NCBI GenBank assembly: GCA_027493675.1
Contig: JAOSKI010000044.1
Coordinates: 98,019 to 162,018, forward strand
Direction of reading: 5' to 3'
Source of the DNA: Microthrixaceae bacterium
Lineage (GTDB): Bacteria; Actinomycetota; Acidimicrobiia; Acidimicrobiales; Microtrichaceae
DNA length: 64,000 nt
The translations under genes and the position numbers were made by a program. Below the pieces are notes generated by a model. It worked only from the letters and a program-made list of their open reading frames with translations. It made no database searches and was not told the DNA's origin. Positions 63,471-64,000 of this stretch are shown one piece after another (within the stretch, counting starts at the first letter, position 1; each line of letters begins with the position of its first letter).

Positions 63471-64000
63471 CGCCTGTCTCCGATCTTGACCGGTGTGGGT
63501 AGGTCCACCGCCGCTGCGGTGGCGGCCAGCAGGTGGCGGTACGGGTTCTTCGGAGGATGCCTCGCGAGGGTGCGACATGGATGCCACCGCGCCGGGGAGC
63601 ACCTCCATCAGGTCCTCGCGTGGCTCGGCACCGTCGCGGCCAGAGCGTCGATGTAGCGCAGCACCACTTCGATGTGGTCCGGCAGCTCGCCGCGGAGCTC
63701 CACGCCGTGCGCCTCCATGTCGACCTTGAGATCGGCCATGAACTCGCCGCGGCGGGTAGTTCTCACCCCACACGACATGACCGACGTAGGGGACGAACTG
63801 GGGCGACAGGTCACATGTGGCGGTGTGGAGCTCCTCCCACTCCCCAACTCGAGCTCGCCCACGGCTGCGGTGAAGCGCTCCATGTTGCGTCGCACGGGAC
63901 CCGACTCGAGGGTGCCCACCGCGTCGGCGAGCTGCTCCAGGTGACCCGGCCCCGGATAGGCGAACCCTCCGCGACGACTCTGGCGGCACCCATCATGCGC
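63467..64000 (-). CDS. narJ: nitrate reductase assembly chaperone NarJ (frameshifted, possibly cut at the window edge)
   Basis: Cytosolic chaperone for NarG maturation. The stop overlaps the narI ATG. The pieces read AARVVAEGFAYPGPGHLEQL (shift near 63965), VRRNMERFTAAVGELELG, TCDLSPQFVPYVGHVVWGEN, EFMADLKVDMEAHGVEL and DHIEVVLRYIDALAA, ending NPYRHLLAATAAAVDLP and VKIGDRR. ATG 63996 or 63993 could be the true start, giving about 176 residues; narH would be expected just beyond the window. Confidence 0.87.

Overview
The window is a high-GC, densely coded bacterial chromosome segment. Gene content points to an actinobacterium: an F420-type luciferase-like oxidoreductase, ergothioneine genes (egtB, egtD), a SufBCD-SufT cassette, a mycobacterial-type baeRF (Rv2629-like) protein, a full-length Lhr helicase and a split-cytochrome-b/Rieske/cytochrome c complex. 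I would guess an Acidimicrobiia-like lineage, but this is inference from gene content only. There are no tRNA or rRNA genes, CRISPR arrays, transposases or phage genes that I can recognise. More than half of the genes (about 36 of 60) read correctly only if one or more single-base indels are allowed, often at G or C runs and including housekeeping genes (fumC, gdhA, sufB, sufC). I treat these as probable sequence errors and annotate each gene over its full span.

Layout. 1-5987: truncated PhoD-like phosphatase, the egtB-egtD operon, a lipoprotein SurE-like phosphatase and an acyltransferase. 6029-12934: Lhr helicase, L-lactate dehydrogenase LldD and a PAS-GGDEF diguanylate cyclase, all minus strand. 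13047-28541: an iron-sulfur and nitrosative-stress neighbourhood. It holds an HPP membrane protein, a SufR-like regulator, a truncated globin with two tiny membrane proteins, a YwiC-like protein, the Ric/YtfE Fe-S repair protein, a ClC channel with a MarR regulator, glutamate dehydrogenase, an NnrS-like membrane protein pair, sufBCD-sufT and a stand-alone NuoF-like protein. 28502-39196: pirin, SDR, a pilin-like protein, CapA-like protein, two ABC-2 exporters, a thioredoxin-like protein and a DUF1361 protein. 39329-50252: fumarase, a monooxygenase-SDR fusion, a DUF2804 protein, a RecA-like/XRE/cupin regulator, a DksA-type protein, a baeRF protein, a ThrE exporter and a GlcD-like oxidase. 50345-54866: LLM oxidoreductase, then a divergent zinc locus (zur-znuC versus znuA-znuB) and a CBS-pair protein. 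54917-64000: a minus-strand cluster with narJ, narI, two narK-type transporters, a membrane-anchored FAD/Fe-S oxidoreductase, split cytochrome b, Rieske protein and cytochrome c. narG and narH would lie beyond the right edge.

How they fit together. The right end looks like a respiratory nitrate-reduction module wired to a bc-type quinol-oxidising complex that carries its own NAD(P)H-type flavoprotein. The 13-28 kb block provides the matching defences: NO binding, repair of di-iron and Fe-S centres, and new Fe-S assembly. A near-identical 16-bp palindrome (TCTA..T....ACTAGA) lies both over the suf promoter and upstream of the SufR-like regulator gene, suggesting one regulon. A 39-bp perfect palindrome covers the start of the clc-marR operon. 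A second theme is short tandem duplications (15-23 bp) at gene starts, gene ends or linkers. Three of them lie in the zinc locus, one at the start of each of zur, znuA and znuB.
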